From the NCBI RefSeq assembly GCF_023740735.1, contig NZ_JAMRXH010000005.1, forward strand, positions 1-64,000: a stretch of DNA of 64,000 nucleotides. The letters run 5' to 3'. The position numbers and the translations under genes are program-made. The stretch's first letter is position 1. Each line of letters starts with the position of its first letter. The DNA is from Nocardia sp. CDC159 (GTDB lineage Bacteria; Actinomycetota; Actinomycetes; Mycobacteriales; Mycobacteriaceae). The notes beneath the pieces were generated by a model. It made no database searches. It had not been told where the DNA came from and saw nothing but the letters and a program-made list of their open reading frames with translations. Below, piece by piece: positions 32,070-41,037 of this stretch.

Positions 32070-32516
32070 GTGCGCGCCCATGAGCTCGAGAACGCCTTCC
32101 GTCGGCACCTGCAAGACAGCGGCCGAACTCTCGACAGCCTCGACGCGGCTGCCGCTGTCGGCGCTATGGCCGCGTTCTACACCCGTCACCGCGTGACAGA
32201 TGTCGACCTCGACAACGACGGCGACATGTTGCTGTTTCAGTGGGGCATCGACGGCGACGACCATCAAGAATTCCATTACGACATCACGCGCCAGGTAATA
32301 ATCGACAACCCCCGCGACACCATCCTGCAGCTCTCGCTCACCCTCCACTATCCGGTCACGCCGCCCCTCCACGGCATCGGCGACGGCAGCCGCTGGTGTT
32401 CCAATCCTGAAGAGACCGAAGCCTTCTTGTCGTTTGTCGCGCACCACCCGGCGACAAGCTGTGCCGGCGCCCTCGCTCCGCACCGGGTCCGGCTCACCTT
32501 CGAACAAGCCGGATAG
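32070..32516 (+). CDS. Conserved-looking protein of unknown function
   Basis: 148 residues from GTG 32070 (MRAHELENAFRRHLQDSGRT). The acidic core TDVDLDNDGDMLLFQWGIDG followed by HQEFHYDITRQVII suggests a compact alpha/beta fold; no signal peptide or membrane segment. It is 157 bp downstream of the pore-forming-protein gene on the same strand and also somewhat lower in GC. I do not recognise the family. A partner or self-protection role for the pore-forming protein is only a positional guess. Confidence 0.55.
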   Translation: MRAHELENAFRRHLQDSGRTLDSLDAAAAVGAMAAFYTRHRVTDVDLDNDGDMLLFQWGIDGDDHQEFHYDITRQVIIDNPRDTILQLSLTLHYPVTPPLHGIGDGSRWCSNPEETEAFLSFVAHHPATSCAGALAPHRVRLTFEQAG

Positions 32517-32553
32517 TGAATCCAGCATCGCCGGATGCCGCCGTGGCGGCGCA

Positions 32554-32790
32554 TCAGTCCCGGCCGCGGCAGCCCATCTCGATGCTCAGGACCGTCCCCG
32601 ACACGGCACCGATAGCGAACAAGATCGCCGTGATCCCACGGCGGTGCAGGACGTAGATCATGGCGGGAAACGGGAAGATCAGCATTCGGCCTTCCCGCCG
32701 CTGATCACGACCGAATGCCGCCTTGCGGTAATCCGTTGGCCCGTAGGGGAGTAGAGCCGATTTCCGGTGCCGGAACAATCCGAAGGTGAG
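32554..32790 (-). pseudogene. Possible fragment of an acyltransferase-3-type membrane protein
   Basis: On the minus strand a frame reads LIFPFPAMIYVLHRRGITAI followed by LFAIGAVSGTVLSIEMG. This recalls the 'FPLLxYLLHRRGxRAAL' membrane helix of OafA-type acyltransferases. The rest of a ~350-residue enzyme is absent on both sides, and the frame runs into the next gene's start on the opposite strand. It is probably a relic, or chance; low confidence. Confidence 0.2.
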
Positions 32791-32838
32791 ATCCTGGTCG
32801 ACATAGTGCTTCGACAGATTCGCAGGGGTGGATGAATT

Positions 32839-33825
32839 GTGAAGCGCATCGGTCTTTCTCGTCGGATACTCGCTGTGCTCGGCGCCGGGCTCGCTGTCGT
32901 GCTCGCGGCCGGGGCATGCGGTGGTGGCTCCAGCCCGCAACCCGCGGCGGGGGACGGGCTGGAGAAGACGCGGCTCACTGTCGGCGCCGTGCAGGTGCTC
33001 GACGATGCCCCGCTGTTCATCGCGATCAAGGAGGGCTACTTTCAGCAGGAGGGGCTGACGGTCGACACCAAGCTCGTCACGCAGAGCACGCAGGCGTTAC
33101 CGGATCTCCTGCACGGCACCATCGACCTCATCGGTGGCGGCAATCTCGTCTCCTACCTGCAGGGCAACGCCAGGGGCACATTCGACCTCCAAGTGCTCGG
33201 CACGGCCACCACCTGCGTCGCCGACGGTTACGCCATTATGGCGCTGCCCGATTCGAACGTGCGGACTCCGGCGGACCTGGCCGACAAGAAGATCGCCGTC
33301 GCCATCGTCAACAACATCCAGACCCTCACCGCCGACGTGTTGTTGAAATCCGCCGGTATCGATACCACCGGCATCCGCTACGTACAGATTCCCTTCCCGG
33401 ATATGAATCGTGCCCTGGCGGCCCGCCAGGTCGACGCGATCAGCGTGGTCGAGCCGTTCGTCACCAGCGCCAAGAGGGAGGTGCGTGCCGTTTCGGTGAT
33501 GTCGCAGTGCAGTGGACCGACCGAGAACCTCCCGCTCTCGGGCTATTTCGCCACCCGTTCGTGGACGCAGCAGAACCCCAAGGCCGCGCGGGCGTTTCAG
33601 CGCGCGCTGGCCCGTGCGCAGGAGCATGCTGCCGCCGATCATGCTGCCGTGCACCAGATCATCCCCAGCTATACCAATATCTCGCCGCAGGACGCCCAGC
33701 AGCTCGCCCTCGGTGGCTATCCGCCGACGACCGATCCGGCCCAGCTGCAGCGGGTGGCGGATCTGATGCACAGCGGCGGAATGCTGTCCGAGCCGCTGGA
33801 TGTGAACCCGATCATCTTCCGATAG
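32839..33825 (+). CDS. ABC transporter substrate-binding lipoprotein (SsuA/NMT1 type)
   Basis: 328 residues from GTG 32839 after CAGGGGTGG. The N-terminus is a lipoprotein signal with lipobox LAAGAC, giving an N-terminal Cys followed by GGGSSPQP. The mature part has the NMT1/SsuA-like layout: LTVGAVQVLDDAPLFIAIKE, GYFQQEGLTVDTKLV, and the hinge motif DLADKKIAVAIVNNIQTLTA. It would capture a small nitrogen-, sulfur- or pyrimidine-type solute outside the membrane. It opens a four-gene operon with an ATPase and two permeases, with about 10 bp to the next gene. Confidence 0.88.
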   Translation: MKRIGLSRRILAVLGAGLAVVLAAGACGGGSSPQPAAGDGLEKTRLTVGAVQVLDDAPLFIAIKEGYFQQEGLTVDTKLVTQSTQALPDLLHGTIDLIGGGNLVSYLQGNARGTFDLQVLGTATTCVADGYAIMALPDSNVRTPADLADKKIAVAIVNNIQTLTADVLLKSAGIDTTGIRYVQIPFPDMNRALAARQVDAISVVEPFVTSAKREVRAVSVMSQCSGPTENLPLSGYFATRSWTQQNPKAARAFQRALARAQEHAAADHAAVHQIIPSYTNISPQDAQQLALGGYPPTTDPAQLQRVADLMHSGGMLSEPLDVNPIIFR

Positions 33826-33835
33826 GGAGCAGGCC

Positions 33836-34660
33836 GTGCTCGAGGTAAGCAGCCTTAGCCATTCCTACCGGAAGGGAGCCGACATCCACCCGGCGCTCGC
33901 CGACCTCACCTTCAGCGTGGCCCGCGGCGAGCTGGTCAGCATCGTCGGCCCATCCGGCTGCGGCAAGTCGACGCTGTTGCGAGCCATCGCCGGACTGCTG
34001 CGGTTCGACGAGGGCCGGGTGATCGTGGACGGCACGCCCGTCACCGGGGTGCCTGACGAACTCGCGATCGTGTTCCAGGATTACAGCCGCTCGCTGTTCC
34101 CATGGCTGGATGCCGTCGGCAACGTCGCGCTGCCGCTGCGCCGCCGATTCCGCAGCCGCCGACAGCGCCGGGACGCCGCCCTGGACGCGCTCGCCGCGGT
34201 TGGTCTGTCCGAGGTCGCTCAGCGGCACCCGTGGCAGCTGTCCGGCGGGATGCAGCAGCGGGTCGCGATCGCCCGCGCCATCGCCTACGAGCCGAAGCTA
34301 CTGCTGATGGACGAGCCGTTCGGCTCGGTCGACGCACAGACTCGGGAAGACCTGGAAGACTTGATACTTCGGCTGCGCGACCAGCGAGAGATCACCATCG
34401 TCTTCGTCACGCACGATATCGACGAGAGCGTTTATGTCGGCGACCGGGTCCTCGCGCTCAGCCGTGCACCGGGGCGAGTGATCGCGGATCTCCCGGTCGA
34501 GCTGCCGCGGTCCCGGGACCAGATCGCCACCAAACAGTTGCCGGGCTACATCCGTCTGCGCGCCGAGGTCGGGGTATTGATCCGCGGAAATCCCGCGAGC
34601 CGTGCGGTGCGCTCCCGATCCGATGGCCGGATTCCGGTCACGGACGCGGCGGTGGATTAG
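33836..34660 (+). CDS. ABC transporter ATP-binding protein (TauB/SsuB type)
   Basis: 274 residues from GTG 33836. Walker A is VGPSGCGKSTLLRAIAG, the Q-loop is IVFQDYSRSLFPWLDAVGNV, the signature is WQLSGGMQQRVAIARAIAYE, Walker B is LLLMDEPFGSVDAQTRE, and the H-switch is FVTHDIDESVYVGDRVLALS. The FPW after the Q-loop is typical of the nitrate/sulfonate/taurine importer ATPases. It powers the adjacent permeases. Confidence 0.93.
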   Translation: MLEVSSLSHSYRKGADIHPALADLTFSVARGELVSIVGPSGCGKSTLLRAIAGLLRFDEGRVIVDGTPVTGVPDELAIVFQDYSRSLFPWLDAVGNVALPLRRRFRSRRQRRDAALDALAAVGLSEVAQRHPWQLSGGMQQRVAIARAIAYEPKLLLMDEPFGSVDAQTREDLEDLILRLRDQREITIVFVTHDIDESVYVGDRVLALSRAPGRVIADLPVELPRSRDQIATKQLPGYIRLRAEVGVLIRGNPASRAVRSRSDGRIPVTDAAVD

Positions 34661-34667
34661 AGCTGAC

Positions 34668-35507
34668 ATGGCCCAAAAGGCAACCTTGTCAAGGCATTTC
34701 GCCTCTGAATCGGGTCCGCGGAACCGCACGCGGCAACGCCTGCGGCGCGGACTGACCGGGGTGGTCGTATTGCTCGCGATCGCCGAACTGCTCGTTCGCA
34801 CCGGCGTGGTGAGCCCGGCTGTGCTGCCACTGGCGTCCACCGTACTGGACCGCGCGGTCGGCCTGCTCGGCAACGGCCGCTTCCTCGCCGATCTCGCCGC
34901 CACCGTCGCGGCATGGGCGGTCGGATTGCTGATCGCGGTGGTAGTGGCGGTGCCGGCCGGGCTGGTGCTCGGCAGTGTGCCCGGCGTGCGCACGGCCACC
35001 AGGGTGATCGTGGAACTGCTGCGACCGATTCCGTCGGTGGCGCTGATTCCGTTGGTCAGCTTGATCATCGGTGTCGGGCCGCGGATGACGATCACGCTGA
35101 TCGTCTACGCCGCTGTCTGGCCCGTCCTGTTCAACACCATCTATGGCCTGCAGAGCGTGGAGCCGGTGGCCAAACAGACCCTGCGCTCGTTCGGATTCTC
35201 CCAGGCCAGTGTGCTGATGCGGGTGTCGCTGCCGAGCGCCGCGCCGTTCATCGCGACCGGAATCCGGCTGGCGTCCTCGATCGCCATCATCGTCGCGGTG
35301 GCCGTCGGTATCGTCGCCGGCCGGATCAACGGCCCCGGTATCGGAGCGTTCATCGCCGACGCCAACTCGGGCGCGGGCAATACCGCCCTCGTCCTCGCCG
35401 CGACCCTGTGGGCCGGTGTGCTCGGCCTGATCCTCGACACACTCGCGGTTACTGCCGAGCGACGAATGTTCCACTGGCACAGCGCCTATTCCCGGGAGGC
35501 GGGATGA
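34668..35507 (+). CDS. ABC transporter permease 1
   Basis: 279 residues with six membrane segments and the BPD (EAA) loop in KQTLRSFGFSQASVLMRVSLPSAAPFI. The ATG at 34668 is 7 bp after the ATPase stop. It belongs to the SsuC/TauC-type permease family. The presence of two different permease genes suggests a heterodimeric membrane channel, whereas most SsuC/TauC systems use one permease gene. Confidence 0.9.
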   Translation: MAQKATLSRHFASESGPRNRTRQRLRRGLTGVVVLLAIAELLVRTGVVSPAVLPLASTVLDRAVGLLGNGRFLADLAATVAAWAVGLLIAVVVAVPAGLVLGSVPGVRTATRVIVELLRPIPSVALIPLVSLIIGVGPRMTITLIVYAAVWPVLFNTIYGLQSVEPVAKQTLRSFGFSQASVLMRVSLPSAAPFIATGIRLASSIAIIVAVAVGIVAGRINGPGIGAFIADANSGAGNTALVLAATLWAGVLGLILDTLAVTAERRMFHWHSAYSREAG

Positions 35508-36325
35508 GGCGGCGGATGGATTCGCGGATGCCGCGGATGGGGGCGGCCTGGATCTGGCGATGGGCGGTGCTCGCCGTCGGCCTCGGCCTGTGGGAGGTGT
35601 GGGCGCGAGGTGAGCGGAGTCCGTTCTTCCCGCCTCCCACCCGGATCGCGGCGCAGATGTATCGGCTCTGGTTCTCGGGTCCGGTCGACCGTCTGTTCCT
35701 CACCCAGGATGCGATCGACGACATCCTGCCCAGCCTGGCCAGGATCGTCGCCGGGTTCACCATCGCCACCGTGATCGGAATCGTGGCAGGTATCGCCATC
35801 GCCCGATCGCCCGTCCTCGCCGACTACCTCGACCCGATCCTGCAGTTCTGCCGTGCGCTTCCCGTGGTGGCGTTGGTACCGGTCTTCCTCGCCTTCTTGA
35901 AGATCGGCACCCAGATGGAGGTGGTGACCATCGCGTTCGGCTCGGTCTGGCCGGTGCTGCTCAATACGGCCGATGGAGTCGCCTCGGTGGACCCGCTGAA
36001 GGTGGACACCGCACGAGCCTTTCGCCTCTCGCCCCGAGAACGTCTGACCGCCCTCATCATCCCTGCCGCCCTGCCGAAGATCTTCGCGGGTATGCGAATC
36101 GGCGTGTCGATATCGCTCATCCTGATGGTGATCTCCGAACTCGTCGGCGCCACCGAAGGCATCGGTTACGCGCTGAACAACGCGTCCACCTCGTTCGACC
36201 TGCCGAGCCTGTGGGCGGCGATAGCCCTGCTCGGCATACTCGGCTACCTGCTCAACGGCCTGCTCCTGCTGGCCGAGCGTCGGCTGCTCAGCTGGCACCA
36301 CGGCGCCTACCAGCGCGCACCCTGA
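35504..36325 (+). CDS. ABC transporter permease 2
   Basis: 273 residues; the ATG overlaps the previous stop by four bases (ATGA). Six membrane segments and the EAA loop KVDTARAFRLSPRERLTALIIPAALPKIF identify a second SsuC/TauC-type permease, related to but distinct from the first. An early Arg-rich N-terminus (MRRRMDSRMPRM) precedes helix 1. A hairpin terminator follows 7 bp after the stop, closing the operon. Confidence 0.9.
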   Translation: MRRRMDSRMPRMGAAWIWRWAVLAVGLGLWEVWARGERSPFFPPPTRIAAQMYRLWFSGPVDRLFLTQDAIDDILPSLARIVAGFTIATVIGIVAGIAIARSPVLADYLDPILQFCRALPVVALVPVFLAFLKIGTQMEVVTIAFGSVWPVLLNTADGVASVDPLKVDTARAFRLSPRERLTALIIPAALPKIFAGMRIGVSISLILMVISELVGATEGIGYALNNASTSFDLPSLWAAIALLGILGYLLNGLLLLAERRLLSWHHGAYQRAP

Positions 36326-36332
36326 GCAAGAG

Positions 36333-36353
36333 CCCGCGCGGTTGCGGCGCGGG
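36333..36353 (+). terminator. Hairpin terminator of the ABC operon
   Basis: CCCGCGC (36333-36339) and GCGCGGG (36347-36353) with a seven-base loop, just after the permease 2 stop. Confidence 0.5.
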
Positions 36354-36913
36354 ACCCGGATCTGCTGCGTCCTGCCGACGCACCGCATGTCCGGTGCGAC
36401 GTGCCGTCCGGCGACACGCTCCGCGACCGCGGCGGGCCGATGTTCGCCGCACCCCTGCCCCGCATCGATAGCATTCCCCCGGCGCGCCCATCCGTTGGCC
36501 GTTCGGAAACGAATGCTGTACCGAAGAGGTACTGCCGCTGGGGAATTGGAGGGCGACACTACGGGCGGATCGCATGTGAGGGACTGGTTCTGAACGGCGG
36601 CTGATCGATTCGGCCCGGCAGGCTCGGGTCGCGAGGAGCGGCATTGCGACGATGCCCGAATATCGTCCGAGGTTCGCGAACCAACGATCCCGCGGAACTC
36701 TCGCACACAATCGAGCTTCGAACCTGGCCGGGAATCGAAGTGCCCGACGACACCACCGGGTGAATCCGCAACTCACCCTCCTTCCCCAACGCCGGATCAA
36801 ACCACTCCCCCACGGACGCCCCGCCCACACGGGCGCGTCGCGCACATCGCCGACAACCGCCGGCCCACAATCGTGTCGGTGGTGATCAACAGCCAGCTAC
36901 GGAGGGACGGTTC
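36354..36913 (+). other. Intergenic region, no supported gene
   Basis: 560 bases of mixed composition between the ABC operon and the secreted-protein gene. A 67-codon frame at 36401-36604 and a minus-strand frame at 36559-36870 lack recognisable motifs and good start sites. The downstream gene has an AACTACGGAGGG-like leader (GGAGGGACGG at 36901) just before its ATG. Confidence 0.35.
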
Positions 36914-37723
36914 ATGGGAAAACGCACACCGGCAAGCCGATTCGGGATCCTTCGGACGGTGGCCTGCGCCTCGGCCCTGTGCCTCGGACTGTTCGGCACC
37001 GCCACCACCTACGCCGCCCCGCCGCCAGCTCGGGCAGACATTCCTGCACCCACAGGCCCCAATGCTCCCGCACCCGACGCGGCCGCACCTCAGGCTGCGC
37101 CCGCGGAAGATCCCATCCCCGCACCCCAGCCCGAGGCCGCGCCCCCGCCACCGGTCGGCGATCCCGCGCCCGCGTCTGTCGTTCCTCCGGCACCCGCGGC
37201 CGATCCCGCCCCGGCACCTCCGGCCGCGCCCGCGGCTGACCCTGTACCCGTCCCGCCACCGGCGGGCGATCCCGTGCCGACCGGACCGGAGAATTCCGCG
37301 TCCGCGCCGGTTTCGTTGGTGCTCACCACTATTCCCAGTGGGTGGGAGGGGCGGACGGATTTGGGGCCGACGCTCGAGGTGCGGGCGGATGGGCGGGCGG
37401 TTATGCGGCCGGATGCGGCCAGTGTGGAGCGTGGGGTGGGGGTGGGCGCGCGGCAGGTGAGTGGGCGAGTGGCGCCCGAGGTGGTGGCTGCGGCCGTGGG
37501 TGAGGCGAAGGCGTTGGCGGCGGTGGATATGGGGGTGCCCAGGGATGGGGACGCCAGTAGTACGCTGCTCGATTTTCTCGGGGCGACGCCGGATCAGGAT
37601 GTGCATCTGGTGGTTTACTCGCCGGGGGCCAGCGAGGGGTTGAGTGAGGAGCAGAAGGTGAATCGGCAGCGGTTCGCCGATTTGTGCAAGAGGTTGCTCG
37701 ACGGGTTCGTGGCGGATCGGTGA
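36914..37723 (+). CDS. Secreted Pro/Ala-rich protein with C-terminal domain
   Basis: 269 residues. A signal peptide covers roughly 1-35 (ACASALCLGLFGTATTYAAP). Residues 36-132 are Pro/Ala/Asp low-complexity sequence with repeated PAADPAP-type units. Residues 135-269 form a small globular domain (VSLVLTTIPSGWEGRTDLGP through LLDGFVADR) of unknown family. Codon usage changes sharply at about 37310: the linker is C-rich on the coding strand and the C-terminal domain is strongly G-rich (GTG, GGG, GCG), which hints at a composite gene. Preceded by GGAGGGACGG. Confidence 0.7.
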   Translation: MGKRTPASRFGILRTVACASALCLGLFGTATTYAAPPPARADIPAPTGPNAPAPDAAAPQAAPAEDPIPAPQPEAAPPPPVGDPAPASVVPPAPAADPAPAPPAAPAADPVPVPPPAGDPVPTGPENSASAPVSLVLTTIPSGWEGRTDLGPTLEVRADGRAVMRPDAASVERGVGVGARQVSGRVAPEVVAAAVGEAKALAAVDMGVPRDGDASSTLLDFLGATPDQDVHLVVYSPGASEGLSEEQKVNRQRFADLCKRLLDGFVADR

Positions 37724-37885
37724 GGTCGACAACCCCGCGGCGAAGCGAGCGAGGCGTCGAAACCGTGGCGGGCATCGAGGTGGGGCAACCTGGTGGGACC
37801 GCGATGGCCGTGGCCATGTATCCGAGCGAACGTCCCACGACAGGTTCCCGAACGCCCCTCGCCTACCCGGCCACGGCGCGAACCA

Positions 37886-38968
37886 TCAGCCGACCGTCCA
37901 GGTCTCCTTGCCGGTCAGCAACTCCTGAAACGAATTCGGACCCACCGGTTTCCGTTCGCGCGCGGCGGCCGTTTGGGCCCGGACACCGTCGTCGTAGGTC
38001 GGCCGGGAGACATCGCGGAAGATGCCCACCGGAACATGGGACAGATCCTGCGCCGACAGGCGGGACAGCGCGAAGGCATATTCCGGATCGTCGGCGTAGG
38101 CGTCGTGCACGATGATCTCGGACTCCTCGACCGTATCGGCCAGCACGACCTCCAGGCCGAAACCATTGCGCACGACCGCGAACTCACCCTCGGCCCCGAA
38201 CCTGATCGGACGGCCGTGCTGCAATCTGATCAGATGCGATTCGGCGTTCTCCCGGCGCAGCGCGTCGAAGGAGCCGTCGTTGAAGATCGGGCAATCCTGC
38301 AGAATCTCCACGAACGACGTGCCGCGATGTTCGGCCGCCGCGCGCAGGACCTCGGTCAGCCCGGCGCGGTCGGAGTCCAGTGCGCGGGCGGCGAAGGTGG
38401 CCTCCGCGCCCAGCGCCACCGACAGCGTGTTGAACGGATGATCCACCGACCCCATCGGCGTCGACTTGGTCACCTTCCCGGTCTCCGACGTCGGCGAGTA
38501 CTGGCCCTTGGTGAGCCCGTAGATCCGATTGTTGAACAACAGGATCGTCATGTTCACATTGCGCCGCAGCGCATGGATCAGATGGTTGCCGCCGATCGAG
38601 AGCGCATCGCCGTCCCCGGTGACGACCCAGACCGACAGATCGGGCCGCGTGACCGCCAGCCCGGTCGCGATCGCCGGGGCGCGCCCGTGGATGGAGTGGA
38701 TGCCGTAGGCGTCCAGATAATACGGAAACCGGCTCGAGCAGCCGATCCCCGAGACGAACATCAGGTTCTCCCGGCGCAATCCGAGCTCGGCCAGGAACCC
38801 GCGCACCGTCGCGAGGATGACGTAGTCACCACAGCCCGGACACCAGCGCACCTCCTGATCGGAGGTGAAGTCCTTGACCTTCTGCGGCCCGTCCGCGCCC
38901 GGCACCCCGGACAGCCCGGTCAGGCCCAGGTCGGTGCCGACCAACGAGGTTTCGACAATAGTCATCAC
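37886..38968 (-). CDS. korB: 2-oxoglutarate:ferredoxin oxidoreductase, beta subunit
   Basis: About 360 residues. It binds thiamine diphosphate: EVRWCPGCGDYVILATVRGF at the N-terminus, and WVVTGDGDALSIGGNHLIHA plus NNRIYGLTKGQYSPTS for the TPP/Mg site. With KorA it makes succinyl-CoA from 2-oxoglutarate, reducing ferredoxin, a CoA-linked bypass used by mycobacteria. The GTG at 38968 overlaps the korA stop; the ATG one codon later at 38965 is equally possible. Both give tight coupling to korA. Confidence 0.92.
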   Translation of the reverse strand: MMTIVETSLVGTDLGLTGLSGVPGADGPQKVKDFTSDQEVRWCPGCGDYVILATVRGFLAELGLRRENLMFVSGIGCSSRFPYYLDAYGIHSIHGRAPAIATGLAVTRPDLSVWVVTGDGDALSIGGNHLIHALRRNVNMTILLFNNRIYGLTKGQYSPTSETGKVTKSTPMGSVDHPFNTLSVALGAEATFAARALDSDRAGLTEVLRAAAEHRGTSFVEILQDCPIFNDGSFDALRRENAESHLIRLQHGRPIRFGAEGEFAVVRNGFGLEVVLADTVEESEIIVHDAYADDPEYAFALSRLSAQDLSHVPVGIFRDVSRPTYDDGVRAQTAAARERKPVGPNSFQELLTGKETWTVG

Positions 38969-40899
38969 TTACCCCCTGTGGTGCGATATGTGGCCCGCGC
39001 TCGCGCGTCGAAGGCCTTGTCGTGTTCCATCTCCGAGATGGAGCCGTCGAGGGCGGCATCGATGACCCCGACCAACTCCTGGGCCGAGAAGGCGGTTCCC
39101 GCGATCTTGGTCCACGGCTGCACGTCCACCAGATAGCGCGCCCGCAGCAGCATGGCGAGCTGGCCGCCGTTCATTTCCGGGGCGACGACCGTGCGATAAC
39201 GGCGCAACACCGCACCGGTGTTGGGCGGCAACGGATTCAGATGCCGCAGATGCGCCTGCGCCACCGGCACGCCCCGACGCCGCGCCCGTCGGCACGCCTC
39301 GCCGATCGGCCCGTAGGAGCTGCCCCACCCGATCAGCAGCAGTTCGGCGCGACCGTCGGGATCGTCGACCTCGAGCTCCGGCACCGCGATGCCGTCGATC
39401 TTGGCCTGCCGCAACCGAACCATGAGCTCGTGGTTGGCCGGATCGTAGGAGATGTTGCCGCTGCCGTCGGCCTTCTCCAGTCCGCCGATGCGGTGCGCGC
39501 GCCCCTTGGTCCCCGGCACCGCGAGCGGCCGGGCCAGCGTCTCCGGATCGCGGGCGTAGGGCTGAAACGAATCGCCCTCCTCGGCCTCCGGCTCGAAGGC
39601 CGGATCGATCGGCTCCAGATCCGCGACATTCGGAATCGCCCACGGCTCCGAGCCGTTGGCGATGGCGCCGTCGGACAACAGCAGCACCGGGGTGCGATAG
39701 GTCAGTGCGATGCGCGCCGCCTCCACCGCGGTGGCGAAGCAGTCCGCCGGAGACCGCGGCGCCAACACCGCCACCGGCGATTCACCATTGCGCCCGTAGA
39801 GCGCCTGCAGCAGATCGGCCTGTTCGGTCTTGGTCGGCAGCCCGGTCGACGGGCCGCCGCGCTGCACATCGACGATCAGCAGCGGCAGCTCGGTCATCAC
39901 GGCCAGACCGATGGCCTCGCTCTTGAGCGCCAGGCCCGGACCGGAGGTGCTGGTGACGCCGAGCGCGCCCCCCAGCGAAGCACCCAGCGCCGCACCGATT
40001 CCGGCGATCTCGTCCTCGGCCTGGAAGGTGGTGACGCCGAAGTTCTTGTGCTTGCTCAGTTCGTGCAGGATGTCCGAGGCCGGGGTGATCGGATAGGTGC
40101 CCAGGAAGACCGACAGTCCGGACAGTTGACCGGCCGCCACGATCCCGTAGGCGAGGGCGGTATTTCCGGTGATCTGCCGATAGGTGCCCGGCGCGAGGGT
40201 CGCGGGCGCGATCTCGTAGGTGGTGGCGAACGCCTCGGTGGTCTCGCCGTAGTTCCAGCCCGCGCGGAACGCCAGGATATTGGCCTCGGCGATATCCGGT
40301 GTGGCGGCGAATTTCTCGCGCATGAACTGTTCGGTGCCGCCGATCGGCCGCCCGTACATCCACGACAGCAGTCCGAGGGCGAACATGTTCTTCGCGCGCT
40401 GGCCGTCCTTCTTGCCCACGCCGGTCGGCTCGGTGGCCGTCAGCGTCAGCGAGGTCATCGGCACCCGATGCACGACGAAGCCCGACAGCGTGTCGTCGGT
40501 GAGCGGATCACCGGCGTAGCCGACCTTGGCCAGATTGCGCTTGGTGAACTCGTCGGTGTTGACGATCACCGTCGCACCGCGCGCCAGATCCTCCAGATTA
40601 GCCTTCAGCGCAGCGGGATTCATCGCCACCAGCACATCGGGTTGATCGCCCGCGGTGAGGATGTCGTAATCGGCGATCTGGATCTGGAACGACGACACGC
40701 CGGGCAGCGTGCCCTGCGGGGCTCTGATCTCCGCCGGGAAGTTCGGCATGGTCGCGAGGTCGTTGCCGAAGGCGGCCGCCTCGTGGGTGAAGCGATCACC
40801 GGTCAGCTGCATACCGTCGCCGGAGTCCCCGGCGAAACGGATGACGACCCGCTCCAATTTCTCTGTGCCGGCACCGCTGTGGTGCGCGAGGTCAACCAT
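38965..40899 (-). CDS. korA: 2-oxoglutarate:ferredoxin oxidoreductase, fused gamma-alpha subunit
   Basis: 644 residues. Residues 1-190 are the gamma domain (VVIRFAGDSGDGMQLTGDRF, GTLPGVSSFQIQIADYDI). The rest is the alpha domain, with QLSGLSVFLGTYPITPASDI, FQAEDEIAGIGAALGASLGG and VDVQRGGPSTGLPTKTEQAD. The gamma-alpha fusion is the actinobacterial form. It pairs with KorB downstream. In mycobacteria korAB lie in another neighbourhood, so gene order differs here. Confidence 0.93.
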   Translation of the reverse strand: MVDLAHHSGAGTEKLERVVIRFAGDSGDGMQLTGDRFTHEAAAFGNDLATMPNFPAEIRAPQGTLPGVSSFQIQIADYDILTAGDQPDVLVAMNPAALKANLEDLARGATVIVNTDEFTKRNLAKVGYAGDPLTDDTLSGFVVHRVPMTSLTLTATEPTGVGKKDGQRAKNMFALGLLSWMYGRPIGGTEQFMREKFAATPDIAEANILAFRAGWNYGETTEAFATTYEIAPATLAPGTYRQITGNTALAYGIVAAGQLSGLSVFLGTYPITPASDILHELSKHKNFGVTTFQAEDEIAGIGAALGASLGGALGVTSTSGPGLALKSEAIGLAVMTELPLLIVDVQRGGPSTGLPTKTEQADLLQALYGRNGESPVAVLAPRSPADCFATAVEAARIALTYRTPVLLLSDGAIANGSEPWAIPNVADLEPIDPAFEPEAEEGDSFQPYARDPETLARPLAVPGTKGRAHRIGGLEKADGSGNISYDPANHELMVRLRQAKIDGIAVPELEVDDPDGRAELLLIGWGSSYGPIGEACRRARRRGVPVAQAHLRHLNPLPPNTGAVLRRYRTVVAPEMNGGQLAMLLRARYLVDVQPWTKIAGTAFSAQELVGVIDAALDGSISEMEHDKAFDARARATYRTTGGK

Positions 40900-41037
40900 G
40901 CGCCTGCATCACTTCCTCGTCGGTGAGAGATACCACACGCCAAATTACTCCCCCGTTCCCCTCGGGCACACCCGAGAAACGTTGGGGACCACATGATTCG
41001 GACGTTCCGAACGGAACGACCGGAATCGAGCACTGCG

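Noticed and set aside
36401..36870. Overlapping plus- and minus-strand frames in the gap after the ABC operon
   Set aside because: Neither shows a family motif or a good start, and such frames arise by chance at this GC content.
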